The notes beneath the pieces were generated by a model. That model was not told where the DNA came from, did not search any database, and was given only the letters and a program-made list of their open reading frames with translations. Below, in pieces: positions 5,548-12,698 of a stretch of DNA of 44,810 nt; the first letter of the stretch is position 1; every line of letters starts with the position of its first letter. Source of the DNA: a virus; the IMG/VR virus record IMGVR_UViG_3300034072_002210, positions 1 through 44,810 of that record; one strand, 5' to 3'. The position numbers were made by a program, and so were the translations under genes.

Positions 5548-7269
5548 TCAACGCCTTCCCACCGCCCTTCCTCGGCCACGACGGGCAGAGATGCTGGTGG
5601 GCTTCTTCATGAAGGAATGACCAACGGTCCCCTCGAAGAACTTCCGCTCCCACTCGGCATCTGCCTTGCGCTTGCGGTCGTCCTCGGCCTTCTTGGCGTC
5701 AGCATTGAGGTACTCGACCCAGTGCTGCACGCCCATGGCCAGCACGTCGACCATGTCGTCATGCTTGAGCGCCCCTCGGGCGTCGGTCATGTGGGTGAGC
5801 TGGAACATCCCGCAGTGAGCCACGGGCTGTTTGAGGTCGGCCCTCAGGACGTTGGTGTCCATGACGAGGCGGTGCTGGCGCATCGTGGGCTCCAGGGCCC
5901 CGATGATCCGCGCTTCCTTCTGCCCCTTGGCCCGTATGCCCTCGATCCGGCAGGGCCGGAGGCGATTGACGTAGGGTTCGAGGAGCTTGCCGAACATGCC
6001 GTCGCCGAAGTTGTCCTCGGGGACGATGATGTTCACCTCTTCCTCCTGCGCGATCTTGGCCAGGGCAGCGAGGGTCTGGGGGCCGTAGCCGTCCTGGAAC
6101 CCACCCCACCGGGTGACGAAGATGAACCCGCAGAGGAACTTGGTGACCACGTAGGTCGTGCGGTCGCGCCCTCGGCCCGAAGGGTCAATGTGCATGGCGC
6201 TGCCGGTGTACGCCAGGAACTCGGAGGAGACGTGCATCGGCCGGAAGAGCCGGTCGCCGTCGAAGCCGACGTTCTCGATGTCCTTGATGGCGAGGTCGGG
6301 GGACGAGCCCCACACGAGGCGCCCAGGGGCGACCTTCTTGTCCACGTCGGTGACGATCAGGTCCCGCGACTTGAGCGGATACTTCTCGGCGTCCGACAGG
6401 GTCGTGTCGAGCTGGTACTGCAGCAGGAAGCCTGCCGCCCGGTACTCGGTCTCGCGCTCGATCAGGTCGAGGTCGGTGAAGCGGTCGGGATCGGTCGGGG
6501 CTCCGCCCACGGTGGAGCCCACGGGCTTCATCAGGGACGGATCGCGCTCCAGGTCGGCGCGCAGCATCGGCGCCAGGAAGGCACCGTAGTTCGCCAGCTT
6601 GTCAGCCAGCGGGTAGCGCGCGGGCCAGACGCGGACCTCGTAGCCCTTCTCGGGGAGCTTGCGGTAGATCGACTGTTCCGACTGCGGGGTCCCCAGGTAG
6701 AGGATCTCGCCGCCGGGCTTCAGGATCGCCGCCGCTTCCTTGGTCTTGGTCTCCAGCTTCTCCCGCATCGTCTCCGTCTCGGAGTTCTTGGGGACCTCGA
6801 CGTCGTCGAAGAGGACGAGGTCGGCGCGGGAGCCGGTGAGCTGGCCGGTGATGCCCACGGCCTTGACCGAGGGCGACTTGTCGGCCTTCGCAGGGCCGAC
6901 GTCGAAGATGAGGGCAGACGTGCGCTGCCCGGCTCGGGCGCGCAGCTCGTCCCACAGGCCGTCTCCGGCTTCGTGGTCGATGATCTGCTTGATGAAGAGG
7001 GCAATCTCGGTCGCGAAGCTCTCGTTCGCGGACACGATCATGATCTTGAGGTCGGGGTTCTTCCACAGGCGCCAGACCACGTAGGCGGCGGTGAGGAAGG
7101 TCTTGCCGACCCCTCGGAATGCCTGGATGAACCGGCGGCGGCCACCGCCCTGCAGGAAGAGGGCGATATCGAGCTGTACGCGGGTCGGCTGCGGCAGGAG
7201 CAGCAGCTTCGTCCACACGTACCAGAGGAACTTGAGGAAGTTCCCCTGGAGAATGTCACGGGATGTCAT
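5548..7269 (-). CDS. terL: Terminase large subunit (T7 gp19-like)
   Basis: ATPase-nuclease that drives DNA packaging into the prohead and cuts the concatemer. All family motifs are visible in the 573 residues: Walker A QAFRGVGKT (49-57), Walker B LVLFDDVE (151-158), coupling motif YLGTPQ (191-196), and a C-terminal RNase H-like nuclease with Asp362 in HIDPSGRG, the VPEDN pair (418-419) and KHDDMVDVL (503-510). Length matches T7 gp19 (586). It is separated from the small terminase by two genes, whereas in T7 gp18 and gp19 are nearly adjacent. A hairpin with a UUCG loop lies just upstream (7282-7299). A counter-oriented phage promoter downstream could produce antisense RNA across it. Confidence 0.97.
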   Translation of the reverse strand: MTSRDILQGNFLKFLWYVWTKLLLLPQPTRVQLDIALFLQGGGRRRFIQAFRGVGKTFLTAAYVVWRLWKNPDLKIMIVSANESFATEIALFIKQIIDHEAGDGLWDELRARAGQRTSALIFDVGPAKADKSPSVKAVGITGQLTGSRADLVLFDDVEVPKNSETETMREKLETKTKEAAAILKPGGEILYLGTPQSEQSIYRKLPEKGYEVRVWPARYPLADKLANYGAFLAPMLRADLERDPSLMKPVGSTVGGAPTDPDRFTDLDLIERETEYRAAGFLLQYQLDTTLSDAEKYPLKSRDLIVTDVDKKVAPGRLVWGSSPDLAIKDIENVGFDGDRLFRPMHVSSEFLAYTGSAMHIDPSGRGRDRTTYVVTKFLCGFIFVTRWGGFQDGYGPQTLAALAKIAQEEEVNIIVPEDNFGDGMFGKLLEPYVNRLRPCRIEGIRAKGQKEARIIGALEPTMRQHRLVMDTNVLRADLKQPVAHCGMFQLTHMTDARGALKHDDMVDVLAMGVQHWVEYLNADAKKAEDDRKRKADAEWERKFFEGTVGHSFMKKPTSISARRGRGRAVGRR

Positions 7270-7281
7270 GGTCTCCTTGCC

Positions 7282-7299
7282 GCGCCCCCGAAGGGGCGC
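7282..7299 (-). other. UUCG-loop hairpin ahead of terL
   Basis: On the minus strand GCGCCCC and GGGGCGC pair around a TTCG loop between the 57-residue gene and the terL start. There is no U-tract, so it is more likely an RNA stability or processing element within the late message than a terminator. Confidence 0.5.
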
Positions 7300-7312
7300 A
7301 GCGGGCTGGAGG

Positions 7313-7486
7313 TTAGGTTTCCGACGGACCCACGTAGTTGAACCGGCGATCCGGGCCCGCCTGCGCGACGACCTCAGCGGTGCTGAAGCCGTCCTCGCCA
7401 GGAAGCTCGGGATGCCTGTCGTCGAACTCGGGGACGTCGAGGGGGAGATACGGGGCCTTGCCCTGGGTGAACTGCCAGCGCGCCAT
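7313..7486 (-). CDS. Small hypothetical late protein, 57 residues
   Basis: Begins MARWQFTQGKAPYLPLDVP; its ATG overlaps the stop of the preceding gene (TAATG). The protein is acidic and Pro-rich, without a hydrophobic segment. It lies between the large virion-associated protein and terL. The normal-looking N-terminus and coupled start make it a probable gene; no family or function is recognised. Confidence 0.6.
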   Translation of the reverse strand: MARWQFTQGKAPYLPLDVPEFDDRHPELPGEDGFSTAEVVAQAGPDRRFNYVGPSET

Positions 7487-8682
7487 TAGATGTACTGCAG
7501 GAACCCAATGACCTGACCTGCCGCGACTGCGGTGGTGTCCGCATCGGCTGCGCCGCCGGTGAGGGCGTAGGAGAAGCCGTTGGGGAAGCCGAGGCCCCAC
7601 TGATCGAAAACGGAACCCAGGGCGACCGGCTCGTTCGGTGGAAGGGTGAGGATCGCCAAGGGCACGTCGGTGCCCACCGTGGGCGCGGAGTTCTTGTTGT
7701 AGAACTTCACATAGCAGACGGCGTTGCCAGTGTTCACCAGCTGACCGCCGCACAGGCGGCAAAGCGACGTCTTCAGGTTCGTCGCGTTCGTGGACGCCGT
7801 CGAGAACACCTTGGTGACGCTCAGGCCGTTGCCCTGGGCGTTGGCCGTGGTAGCCACAAGGGCGACGTTGAGGTTGCCGTTCACGCCGGTCAGGAACATC
7901 GGCATGCTCTGCGAGGCGGTGGTGTTGCCCCGCCCGCCGCCGACTTCCGCCTGCAGCTCCTGTACGTCCACTGCAGCGATCCGGTAGACCGTGATGGTGG
8001 TGTTGGTGGTGGCTGCGGTGTTCTTGAACCAGAGGAATGGGCGGTAGGCGCGCGACGGGTTCGGCACGACGGTCGAAAGCCGACCCGCGTTCGACGAGCG
8101 CACCGCTGCGCTGTCAGCCACGGCGGCCACCATGGTCACGTCCTCGTTGCGCGCCTCCAGGGAGTACTCGCAGGCAGAGGCGGTGCTGACCATGCCGGGG
8201 ACGCTCTGCGTCTTCAGCGGGCAGTCGTCGGCCACAGCCTCCAGCTTCGCTCCGTTAGCGGTCGTGCCGTCGAAGGTGGCGCAGACGAGGTTCTGGTACA
8301 AACCTGCGGTCGACGCATGCGGGAGTGGGTCGCCGGTCGTCGGGTCGACCTCGACGTAGCCGAAGCGGAAGAACTGACCATTCACGCGCGCGCTCATCAT
8401 GAACGCGGCCATGAGGTTCGCTGGGATCGTCTGCAGGGATCGACCGACCAGCAGCAGCTCGTTGCCCGCTGCGGTGCCCGTGGCAACCGTCAGGGACCCG
8501 CCGGTGAGCGTGGGGGTCATGCCGGTGTTGGCGTAGATGTCCCAGGCATCGGCATCGAGCGCGGCGATGGTTGCGGCGCCTGCGGCAGCGGTAGTCGAGA
8601 ATGCGTCGGCGAACTTCGCCGAGGTCGTGCCGACCTGCTGAACCTTGGGCAACTGGTAGATGAATCGGGTATTGCCAGCCAA
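7486..8682 (-). CDS. Putative virion structural protein, 398 residues
   Basis: Starts with TTG at 8682 preceded by GGAG. The protein is rich in Ala, Thr, Asn and Gly and has the beta-rich look of a decoration or fiber protein. The C-terminal third, with VKFYNKNSAPTVGTDVPLAI, ALGSVFDQWGLGFPNGFSYA and ADADTTAVAAGQVIGFLQY, resembles a domain repeatedly seen in tailed-phage structural proteins of unknown role. It sits among fiber and terminase genes. It could be a head decoration or a tail-fiber-associated protein. The family resemblance is from memory. Confidence 0.7.
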   Translation of the reverse strand: MAGNTRFIYQLPKVQQVGTTSAKFADAFSTTAAAGAATIAALDADAWDIYANTGMTPTLTGGSLTVATGTAAGNELLLVGRSLQTIPANLMAAFMMSARVNGQFFRFGYVEVDPTTGDPLPHASTAGLYQNLVCATFDGTTANGAKLEAVADDCPLKTQSVPGMVSTASACEYSLEARNEDVTMVAAVADSAAVRSSNAGRLSTVVPNPSRAYRPFLWFKNTAATTNTTITVYRIAAVDVQELQAEVGGGRGNTTASQSMPMFLTGVNGNLNVALVATTANAQGNGLSVTKVFSTASTNATNLKTSLCRLCGGQLVNTGNAVCYVKFYNKNSAPTVGTDVPLAILTLPPNEPVALGSVFDQWGLGFPNGFSYALTGGAADADTTAVAAGQVIGFLQYI

Positions 8683-8695
8683 GCTGAGCTACTCC

Positions 8696-8968
8696 TTAAT
8701 TGGTGCGCCGTTCGAGCGCGATGTGGTCGAGGTCCAGCTCGCCCAGGGTGATGGCGAGACTGTCGACCTTCTTGTTTGCTTTCGGTGCGTCGATCCCGTT
8801 GTCCTTCAGGAACTTCAGGGCTTTGTCGATCAACTGGGGGTTGATCGGCACGCGCTTCTCGGGATCGGGGTCTGCTGCTGCGGCAATCGCGCGCTGCAGT
8901 TCCTCCGTCAGGCCGGTCGCCACCAGCCCGTGGAGCATGTCCATCAGGTCAGAGCCTGCGCGGCTCAT
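8696..8968 (-). CDS. terS: Terminase small subunit (T7 gp18-like)
   Basis: Recognises the packaging site and regulates the large subunit. The 90-residue protein has the layout of T7-type small terminases: an N-terminal helix (MLHGLVATGLTEELQRAIA), a short Pro/Asp linker (DPDPEKRVPINPQ) and the conserved ALKFLKDNGIDAP block, then an acidic helix LGELDLDHI. AGGAGG precedes the ATG, which also overlaps the stop of the upstream coiled-coil gene (ATGA). Size agrees with T7 gp18 (89 residues). Confidence 0.85.
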   Translation of the reverse strand: MSRAGSDLMDMLHGLVATGLTEELQRAIAAAADPDPEKRVPINPQLIDKALKFLKDNGIDAPKANKKVDSLAITLGELDLDHIALERRTN

Positions 8969-9192
8969 CGGGATGCCTCCTGTCGTGCTTTCACGCTCGC
9001 CAGGGTCTCGCGCGTGGTGGCGAGTTCGCTGGTGAGCTTGTCCATGCTCTCGTCGAGCCGTTCGAGGCGCGTGATGCGCGCGTCGTGCTTTGCGAGGTCC
9101 ACCTTGCCCTGGATCAGCGTGGCCCCGCCGCCGAGAACGGCAGCGGCAGCGACGGCGTTGAGCAGGTGGTCCTTCAGGTCCTTCAGGGCCAC
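8965..9192 (-). CDS. Small membrane-anchored coiled-coil protein
   Basis: A 75-residue protein with an N-terminal hydrophobic helix (residues 10-27, LLNAVAAAAVLGGGATLI) followed by a heptad-patterned segment (RITRLERLDESMDKLTSELA and onward) that should form a coiled coil. This is the layout of XhlA-type lysis accessory proteins and of short inner-membrane spanin-like proteins. In T7 the lysis genes 17.5 and 18.5 lie next to the small terminase as here. However, a clear spanin pair exists elsewhere (30695-31271), so this may instead act with a holin. The start is GTG at 9192, coupled to the 16-codon ORF upstream. Confidence 0.6.
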   Translation of the reverse strand: MALKDLKDHLLNAVAAAAVLGGGATLIQGKVDLAKHDARITRLERLDESMDKLTSELATTRETLASVKARQEASR

Positions 9193-9204
9193 CTGAGGGG
9201 CGCC

Positions 9205-9255
9205 TTAGGTCGTGCCGTCACGGAAGGCCGCGACGGGGATGCAAGTGCGGGCCAT
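9205..9255 (-). CDS. 16-codon ORF with a strong ribosome site
   Basis: MARTCIPVAAFRDGTT, preceded by AGGAGACAC and an ATG, fills the gap between two structural genes. Its stop TAA forms part of the TAAGG ahead of the next gene's GTG start. It is either a tiny conserved protein or a leader whose translation feeds ribosomes to the coiled-coil gene. Evidence is only the ribosome site and spacing. Confidence 0.4.
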   Translation of the reverse strand: MARTCIPVAAFRDGTT

Positions 9256-9265
9256 GTGTCTCCTA

Positions 9266-9706
9266 TCAGTTGAGCGGGGTAGCGGTGAGGTTGATGACGT
9301 AGCTGGCTGTCACGTCGCCGGAGGTGGCGGTGAGCCGCACGGAGCCCGAGCGCATCAGCGGCTTGGACGGGCTCCCGCCCTGGTTGAGCGCGAAGGTGAT
9401 GGACGTCGCCGATCCGCCGGTCGCCACGGAAGCGGTGATGGCAGTGAGGTCGCGCGTCCATGTCCAGGTCGCCGGGGCGGTGCAGCTGATGGTGAACTGT
9501 GCGAGGCCCTCCTCGTTGACCGAGTAGGTGCCCGTGAGCGGCGAGAAGACCGCGCCGGAGCGCCCGCGCATCGTCGAGAACGAGATGGAACCGGAGCTGG
9601 GTGCGCCACCGCGCCCGAGCATCTGTGACATACTGACCGGGTTCCCCAGGCGGAACTCGTCGCGCATCTGGGAGAGGCTGATGGAGCCCGAGGAAGGCAG
9701 CGTCAC
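9266..9706 (-). CDS. Putative tail-associated structural protein with Ig-like domain
   Basis: The protein (146 residues, GTG start overlapping the fiber stop) begins with two copies of a short motif, SSGSISLSQMRDEF (4-17) and SSGSISFSTMR (37-47), a signature often seen at the start of small phage structural proteins. The rest (about 60-146) is a beta-rich, Ser/Thr-rich stretch that resembles an Ig-like or beta-sandwich domain (GLAQFTISCTAPATWTWTRD). It follows the S74-type fiber gene and may be a fiber or baseplate accessory. The function is unproven. Confidence 0.65.
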   Translation of the reverse strand: MTLPSSGSISLSQMRDEFRLGNPVSMSQMLGRGGAPSSGSISFSTMRGRSGAVFSPLTGTYSVNEEGLAQFTISCTAPATWTWTRDLTAITASVATGGSATSITFALNQGGSPSKPLMRSGSVRLTATSGDVTASYVINLTATPLN

Positions 9707-12114
9707 CGCCGCGCCTCCGCGAGTTCCTTCACAGCCTCGATCAGCACGCCCACGAGGTTCGGTAGGGCAACCGCAAGGGTGCCGTCAGCCTGCTCGTGGA
9801 TCAGCTCGGGAAGAACCTCCTGGACCTCCTGCGCGATGACGCCGAGGTTCTCTCGGCCGTCCTTCACGAACCGAACGCCGCGCAGGCGCTGAACTATTTC
9901 CAGGGCGCCCGTGATGGTGCGGACGTCGGTTTTGAGACGCGCGTCGGAGAACGCGGTGACGTCGCCGGATGCCGTCAGGGTGCCTGCGACATAGAGGCCG
10001 CGATTGCCGACCTCACCGATTACAACCGGGGAGCCTGCGGAGACCCGGATGGCGAAGCCACCGTCCCACACGCTCCACACGCCACCGGCGGCGACGTCGA
10101 AGCTGCTCTCGCCGGGCACGTAGATGTTGACGCTGTTGTTCCAGGTGATGTCGCCCGAGAAGCTCCCGCTGTGTCCGCCGACGACGTTGGGCGCGACGAT
10201 CCCGTAGGGAACCTCGACCCAGTTATCGACGCGGAAGCGGCAGACCTCGGCCCCAGCGGACTCGTGGGTCACCATGAGCTGGCCGTTGTCCTTTTGGATC
10301 ATTCGCCAATCTCGGGCCGTGGAGTTGTTCCAGAAGCGAACGCCTGCGGTCCCGCCCGTCGACCGGATCGTGAGCAGGTTCTCCACGTAGAGGCTGCCGT
10401 CGCCGTTCAGCGCCATGATCTCGGCGTCGGCCGCGCTGCGCCACTCGTAGCCGTCAGGGGAGCCGAAATAGGAGCGCCCCTGGGCCGTGAAGTGGAAGCG
10501 GTTCTTGCCGTCGCCGCTGGTGTGCCAGGTGTTCGTGTCGATGGTACCGGAGCGCCATACGCGGGTGCCGTTCACGTACAGCTCGGCGCCGGGCATGATG
10601 TAGTTCCCGCCGTCGAAGTACAGGTACCGGGAAGTGGCGGCGTTCAGGAAGATTACGCCGGTGCCGTCTCCGCGCGAGGCGATGATGTCCTTAGCCAGGA
10701 AATTTCCGCTGGCAGTTAGGGCGCCGCCGTTGGCCTGGAGACGCACGTCCCAATCCTCGGAGGTGCTGTCCTTGAAGTCGATGTACGCACCGCCCGCCGC
10801 GCGGGTCAGCTCGATTGCGCCGTCGGCACCCAGGAGGATTTGGTTCGCCCCCGTGTTCAGCGTGAGCGGCCCTGTCAGGGTCCCGCCGGTAAGCGGAAGG
10901 TCCGCGTGGGTGTGTCCTGCCGTGGCAAAGTCGGCCGCGTGCTTGCCGTCGACCATGTCGGCGTTCATGCCCGAGCCCGCGCCCATGTTGCCCTGGTTCC
11001 AGAAGGTGCCCTTCGGGGATGCGATGTTCCCGCTGACGAGATCGAAGAAGAAATAAGGGTAGGTGGTACCGTTGTTGTCGTAGAAGCGCACGCCGGTGGT
11101 CAGGGTGTCGATGTAGACGTCGCCGCCAGTGGTCATCTGGCTGCCCTTCTTCATGACGATCTGCCCGCCCTCGGGGCCTTGCGAGCGAACCTCCAGGGAC
11201 GCCTCGACAGACAGGAAGCCGGTGATGGTCCCGCCGCTGAGCGGCAGGTACGCCCCGGCAGCCTGCTTGGCGTCGAGCGCGGCCTGGAGGCCGGTGATGT
11301 TGGCGATGGTGTGGCCGTGGCCAACCGCAGCCTTGCCGTCGAGGGCGGTCTGCAGGCCGGTGATGTCGGCCATCCCGTGGGTGTGGTTCAGAGCCGCCTT
11401 CTGCGAAAGCTGAGTGGTCATGGTCGTGGCGAAGTTAGGGTTGTTCCCGAGGGCCGCCGCGAGTTCCTGGAGGGTGTCCAGGGTCGTCGGGCTCTGGCCC
11501 ACGAGCTTCGCCAGCTCGGTGGATAGGTCGGCCTTGGTGGCCAGGAGCGTCGGGTTGATCGAAGCGGCGAAGCGCTGCGCGTCGTCCCGAGCGGTGACTG
11601 CTTCGGCGCGAGCGGTGAGCGTCACGCCTTTGGCGGCGACACTATCGTCGCGCGCTTGCACAGCCTCATCGCGGGCCAACTGAGCGCTCTCGCGCATGCT
11701 GTCGGTGGCGTCGCGGGTGACCTGGAGATTGTAGGCGCTCGCCGCAGCCTCGTCGCGGTAGAGCTTGGTGATGTCGCGGGCAGCGTAGACTTCCGTCTTC
11801 GCGCTCGACACGACAGCACCGATCTGCTCGCTGCGCTGCTGGGCGGTGACCGCCGCATCGCGGGCGGCTTCGCTCAGAAGCTGGGCTTGGCGGGAGAGTG
11901 CCGCCGGGCCGCCGACCAAGTCGACGACCCGAGCGAGACTGTCGAGGAGGAAGGTCTCGCCCGACATATTGGTGATGGGATAGCGCCCGTCCTTGTTGGG
12001 GCCTCCCGATACGGTTCCGGCCAACCACTCGCGGTATTGCGCTTCCCTCTCGTTGACCTTCTGGAGAGCAGCGGTGACCTGGGCGGCCAGCTGCGCGTTG
12101 GTGGTGGTCGTCAT
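9703..12114 (-). CDS. Tail fiber with C-terminal S74 intramolecular chaperone
   Basis: A receptor-binding candidate of 803 residues. Order of parts: an N-terminal Ala-rich coiled-coil region (to about 230), a shaft with repeated tail-fiber units (GHTHGMADITGLQTALDGKA, ADLPLTGGTLTGPLTL), a beta-rich body, and a C-terminal Peptidase_S74 chaperone domain from FSDARLKTD (722-730) to the end. Ser723 with Lys728 fits the Ser/Lys pair used for self-cleavage after trimer folding. It lacks the T7 gp17 attachment domain, which lies in the neighbouring fiber gene, so it probably attaches through another protein. It overlaps the next gene by 4 bases. Confidence 0.88.
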   Translation of the reverse strand: MTTTTNAQLAAQVTAALQKVNEREAQYREWLAGTVSGGPNKDGRYPITNMSGETFLLDSLARVVDLVGGPAALSRQAQLLSEAARDAAVTAQQRSEQIGAVVSSAKTEVYAARDITKLYRDEAAASAYNLQVTRDATDSMRESAQLARDEAVQARDDSVAAKGVTLTARAEAVTARDDAQRFAASINPTLLATKADLSTELAKLVGQSPTTLDTLQELAAALGNNPNFATTMTTQLSQKAALNHTHGMADITGLQTALDGKAAVGHGHTIANITGLQAALDAKQAAGAYLPLSGGTITGFLSVEASLEVRSQGPEGGQIVMKKGSQMTTGGDVYIDTLTTGVRFYDNNGTTYPYFFFDLVSGNIASPKGTFWNQGNMGAGSGMNADMVDGKHAADFATAGHTHADLPLTGGTLTGPLTLNTGANQILLGADGAIELTRAAGGAYIDFKDSTSEDWDVRLQANGGALTASGNFLAKDIIASRGDGTGVIFLNAATSRYLYFDGGNYIMPGAELYVNGTRVWRSGTIDTNTWHTSGDGKNRFHFTAQGRSYFGSPDGYEWRSAADAEIMALNGDGSLYVENLLTIRSTGGTAGVRFWNNSTARDWRMIQKDNGQLMVTHESAGAEVCRFRVDNWVEVPYGIVAPNVVGGHSGSFSGDITWNNSVNIYVPGESSFDVAAGGVWSVWDGGFAIRVSAGSPVVIGEVGNRGLYVAGTLTASGDVTAFSDARLKTDVRTITGALEIVQRLRGVRFVKDGRENLGVIAQEVQEVLPELIHEQADGTLAVALPNLVGVLIEAVKELAEARR

Positions 12115-12123
12115 CGTCAGCCC

Positions 12124-12279
12124 TTATTCGGTGGGGGTCTCCGGCGCGGGCTGCGCCTCGGCGAACTGCAGGATGGCAGCGATCTGGCCGAGGGCCGTCT
12201 CGATGTTCTTCAGCTCGTCCAGCACGAGGCTCTTCTTCGCGAGGAGCTGGATTTGCTGGGTTTTAAGGTTCTCAGTCAT
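12124..12279 (-). CDS. Small helical protein between fiber genes
   Basis: A 51-residue frame starting MTENLKTQQIQLLAKKSLVL and continuing as a single amphipathic helix, then a Pro/Thr/Glu-rich tail. It fills the gap between the S74 fiber and the 135-residue protein precisely, and its composition is that of a real protein. It may be a small assembly or linker protein for the fibers. Family unknown. Confidence 0.6.
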   Translation of the reverse strand: MTENLKTQQIQLLAKKSLVLDELKNIETALGQIAAILQFAEAQPAPETPTE

Positions 12280-12286
12280 GGGGTCC

Positions 12287-12694
12287 TTACTGCGCTGCGC
12301 GCTTCATTTCGGAGATCTCGATCATGGCCCCGGCGCGCACGGTGAGTGGGCTGTCGGGTTCGAGATTGCGGATGGTGAGCTGGATGTGCCGGCTCCCCGC
12401 AGGGAGTCCTTTGGCGAACATCGGGATCGTGAGGGGGAAGCGGGCGGCGCTGTTCCGGTTGTCCAGGATCATGTTGACGCTGGAGTAGCCGTTCAGGACG
12501 CCGTCCACGTAGAGGTAGGCGTCGAGCTGCAAGTCGTCGTTGCTGCTGACGTTGCAGAAGGCCTGAACCTTCAGGACGCTCGAAGTCTCGTGCTTGTTGA
12601 AATAGAGGTCGAAGATGCCGGTGCCGACGGGGCCCGAGGGATAAGTCCCGCCGCCCCCGCCGTCGCCCGGATCAGTCGGTTCATTGATAACCAC
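12287..12694 (-). CDS. Putative virion-associated beta protein, 135 residues
   Basis: Starts with GTG (MVINEPTDPGDGGGGG); residues 8-20 are a Gly-rich linker, and the remainder is beta-strand-like with alternating polar and hydrophobic residues (FDLYFNKHETSSVLKVQAFC, LQLDAYLYVDGVLNGYSS). A flexible linker followed by a compact beta domain would suit a small fiber-tip or capsid-decorating protein. It lies between the two fiber genes. No family was recognised. Confidence 0.6.
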   Translation of the reverse strand: MVINEPTDPGDGGGGGTYPSGPVGTGIFDLYFNKHETSSVLKVQAFCNVSSNDDLQLDAYLYVDGVLNGYSSVNMILDNRNSAARFPLTIPMFAKGLPAGSRHIQLTIRNLEPDSPLTVRAGAMIEISEMKRAAQ

Positions 12695-12698
12695 GAGG

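Noticed and set aside
4952-5620. Plus-strand frame of 222 codons in the non-coding stretch
   Set aside because: Composition follows the local CTGCCCC repeats, there is no ribosome site, and it overlaps a better-supported minus-strand gene.
5617-7341. A 574-codon plus-strand frame opposite terL, downstream of the backward promoter
   Set aside because: It was tempting because the promoter at 5231 points into it, but the translation looks like a reverse-strand shadow (Val/Gly/Leu/His-rich). Any RNA from that promoter is more likely antisense than coding.
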